A stretch of 56,544 bases of DNA from Gammaproteobacteria bacterium. Its GTDB lineage: Bacteria > Pseudomonadota > Gammaproteobacteria > Steroidobacterales > Steroidobacteraceae. The stretch lies in contig JADZCS010000146.1 of assembly GCA_020851435.1 (NCBI GenBank), positions 1 to 56,544 on the forward strand. Reading direction: 5' to 3'. The notes under the pieces are model-generated. The model was not told where the DNA came from and did no database searches. It was given only the letters and a program-made list of their open reading frames with translations. Shown one piece after another: positions 54,963-56,544 of the stretch (position 1 is the stretch's first letter; each line of letters begins with the position of its first letter). The translations under genes were made by a program, and so were the position numbers.

Positions 54963-56024
54963 TCAGCCCTGTCGGGCGCCCAGCGCGTTGCCGGCGAGCC
55001 CGTCCTTCAGCACATAGGCTTCGAAGCCGCGTTCGCTCAGCAGGAACGCCGCAGCCGAACTACGCCTGCCGGTGTCGCACACGACGACGTAGGGCACGGC
55101 CATGTCCAGCGCCTTGAGCTTGAGCCGGATGAAGTACAGCGGGATGTTGATCGAGCCGTCGACGTGGAAGTTCTCGAATTCGCTCGGCAGGCGCACGTCC
55201 AGCCACTTCCCGCCCGCAGCCACCAGCTTTTCAGCGTCGGCCTGGTCGACCCAGTGCAGCATGGGTTCGTTGAGCAGCGTGCGGAAGTCGTCCTTGCCCA
55301 GGCGCACCACCGTGCCGTCCGTGAGCATGGTTACCGTCGCGTTGCGCCTGGCGTCGGAGATCAGGGCTTCCTCGCCGAATGACTCGCCGACGCCCATTTC
55401 CGCGAGGCGGATGCCTTCCCGGTTCAAGGGGGTCTCGCGCGTGACCACGGCCCTGCCCTTGGTCAGGACGTAGAAGAAGTCGCCTTCCTCGCCCTGCTTG
55501 ATGACGACCTCGCCGGCGCGCAGCTGCATGCGCTGCATGCGCATGAAGATGGCCTGGATGTTGGCGGGCGGGATGCGGTGAAAGGCCTTGGTCTGCAACA
55601 GCACCGTCATCCAGTCGTCGGAATCGCTGCTCTGCGACTGGGCGATCTCGGAGACCTCGTAGGTGCCGGTCTGGTCCCAGGTCAGCAGCACGTCGAGAAG
55701 GTCGCTGTCGACCGAGACGTATTCGATGTCGGTGATCGCGCGCGCGGTGAAGCGGCGCGGCTGCGACGGAGCCAGCGCATTGCGCGCCTCCGGGCTTCCG
55801 CCGCGGATGACCGTGACGTTGCGGCCTTCCGTGCTCAGCTGCAGTTCGCCGCTGACCAGGTAGCAGGTGCGCTTGTCGGTGTCGCCTTCCTTGAACAACA
55901 CGCGGCCGGCGCCGAGCTCGCGCAGGACCGTCTTGCGCATCAGCGCGTTAAGGTTCTCTTTCTTGAGGCCATCGAGCGGCGAGAACGTCCGCAGTACGGC
56001 GATGTCCAGGGGCTTACCTTCCAT
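54963..56024 (-). CDS. Double cyclic-nucleotide-binding domain plus rhodanese protein
   Basis: 353 residues from ATG 56024 (a TTG at 56039 is also open). Residues ~10-120 and ~140-255 are two cNMP-binding folds; the second has the better cassette, LAEMGVGESFGEEALISDARRNATVTML. Residues ~260-350 are a rhodanese: WLDVRLPSEFENFHVDGSINIPL with active-site loop CDTGRRSS. The layout suggests a cNMP-gated sulphur-transfer or signalling protein; no DNA-binding domain is seen. It is convergent with the holB-pilZ operon. Confidence 0.93.
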   Translation of the reverse strand: MEGKPLDIAVLRTFSPLDGLKKENLNALMRKTVLRELGAGRVLFKEGDTDKRTCYLVSGELQLSTEGRNVTVIRGGSPEARNALAPSQPRRFTARAITDIEYVSVDSDLLDVLLTWDQTGTYEVSEIAQSQSSDSDDWMTVLLQTKAFHRIPPANIQAIFMRMQRMQLRAGEVVIKQGEEGDFFYVLTKGRAVVTRETPLNREGIRLAEMGVGESFGEEALISDARRNATVTMLTDGTVVRLGKDDFRTLLNEPMLHWVDQADAEKLVAAGGKWLDVRLPSEFENFHVDGSINIPLYFIRLKLKALDMAVPYVVVCDTGRRSSAAAFLLSERGFEAYVLKDGLAGNALGARQG

Positions 56025-56094
56025 GGGGATAGACCGCAAGGGCGGTCGCAGGCTCGTTCGTCAGCTTGGGAGGCGGGAATGCTAGCACAGCGCG

Positions 56095-56544
56095 TCAGCC
56101 CCCGAGTTGCGGCAATGAGCCCCACCCCTCATCGGGGGTGAAGCGGGGGCCGTAATTGCCGGCCAGCTCGTTCAGGCGCGCCACGCATGCGGCCTTGCCG
56201 CGCTGCCGGGCGTAGTTCAGCGGGCCTCCCAGGAAGGGCGCAAAGCCCGTGCCGAAGATGACACCGGCATCGAGCAGGTCGGCATCGTTGACCACCCCCT
56301 CGCGCAGGCAGGCCACGGCCTCGTTCACGAACTGCAGCACCAGCCGGTCCTCGAGATCCGCCGGGGCGACCGCGCCCTGCGCGTCCGGCTTGATCGCCTT
56401 GCCGTCGACCCAGCGGTAGTAACCCTCGCCGGTCTTGCGACCCAGCTTCTTCGCCTCGACCAGCGGCACGACGCCGGTCGGCGTCGGCTTGCCGAAAGCC
56501 TGCGACAGGATCGCGCCGACGTGCATCGCCACGTCCAGGCCCAC
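56095..56544 (-). CDS. 3-hydroxyacyl-CoA dehydrogenase/enoyl-CoA hydratase, C-terminal part (5' partial)
   Basis: The frame is open to the last base of the window (its first codon is internal), so only ~149 C-terminal residues are seen. GLDVAMHVGAILSQAFG, LGRKTGEGYYRW, LVLQFVNEAVACLREGVV, DAGVIFGTGFAPFLGGPLNYA are the second 3-hydroxyacyl-CoA dehydrogenase C-domain of FadB/FadJ-type multifunctional proteins. It would act in fatty-acid beta-oxidation. Whether it is FadB or FadJ cannot be decided here. Confidence 0.9.
   Translation of the reverse strand: MGLDVAMHVGAILSQAFGKPTPTGVVPLVEAKKLGRKTGEGYYRWVDGKAIKPDAQGAVAPADLEDRLVLQFVNEAVACLREGVVNDADLLDAGVIFGTGFAPFLGGPLNYARQRGKAACVARLNELAGNYGPRFTPDEGWGSLPQLGG

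Overview
This window is a high-GC, densely coded proteobacterial chromosome segment, most likely gammaproteobacterial. The best taxonomic markers are the order fabD-fabG-acpP-fabF-pabB-pabC-mltG-tmk-holB-pilZ, the block of type II secretion genes gspG to gspN, and an AddAB-like nuclease/helicase pair. A large TonB-dependent receptor beside many catabolic genes suggests an aerobic degrader such as Nevskiales or Steroidobacteraceae; that placement is inference. I see no rRNA, tRNA, CRISPR array, phage or intact insertion sequence.

From 1 to about 34.2 kb lies an accessory catabolic region in many short operons. It holds, in order: a GntR/FCD regulator (cut by the window start); a secreted Pro/Ala-rich protein; an aldehyde dehydrogenase; a UbiD decarboxylase / PqqC-TenA-like / SDR / MFS transporter operon; a minus-strand trio resembling 2,3-dimethylmalate dehydratase (large and small subunits) plus dimethylmalate lyase, divergent from a hydantoinase-type amidohydrolase; a peroxiredoxin, quinone-oxidoreductase-like and MAPEG set; a tandem alpha/beta-hydrolase with a SnoaL-like partner; a nitrilase-like/EtfB/EtfA operon divergent from a second aldehyde dehydrogenase and next to an IclR regulator; a candidate small RNA; a YCII protein; a four-gene Opp-type ABC importer lacking a binding protein; a TonB-dependent receptor; a short repeat array; a VOC protein; a small basic protein with a bicupin; and a type III CoA-transferase followed by an AlaA-like aminotransferase. 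Together this looks like uptake and breakdown of an organic acid or amide through CoA thioesters. The substrate cannot be read from the sequence.

From 34.2 to 40.4 kb is the AddB-like/AddA-like pair. It is followed by a 216-bp intergenic stretch holding two inverted copies of an unusual hairpin repeat whose paired arms differ between copies while the core is conserved. From 40.6 to 46.1 kb, minus strand, is gspG-H-I-J-K-L-M-N, with gspC, D, E and F elsewhere. From 46.3 to 54.9 kb, plus strand, is the fatty-acid/folate/peptidoglycan/replication operon, without the usual fabH-plsX-rpmF in front. The window closes with a double cyclic-nucleotide-binding plus rhodanese protein and the C-terminal part of a FadB/FadJ-type beta-oxidation protein, both on the minus strand.

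The most unusual items are the covarying double hairpin element at 40313-40538, the promoter-to-terminator non-coding transcript at about 22.02-22.20 kb, the nitrilase-fold protein that lacks its catalytic Cys and Lys in an ETF operon, the tandem hydrolase without a Ser nucleophile, and the dimethylmalate-type gene trio.
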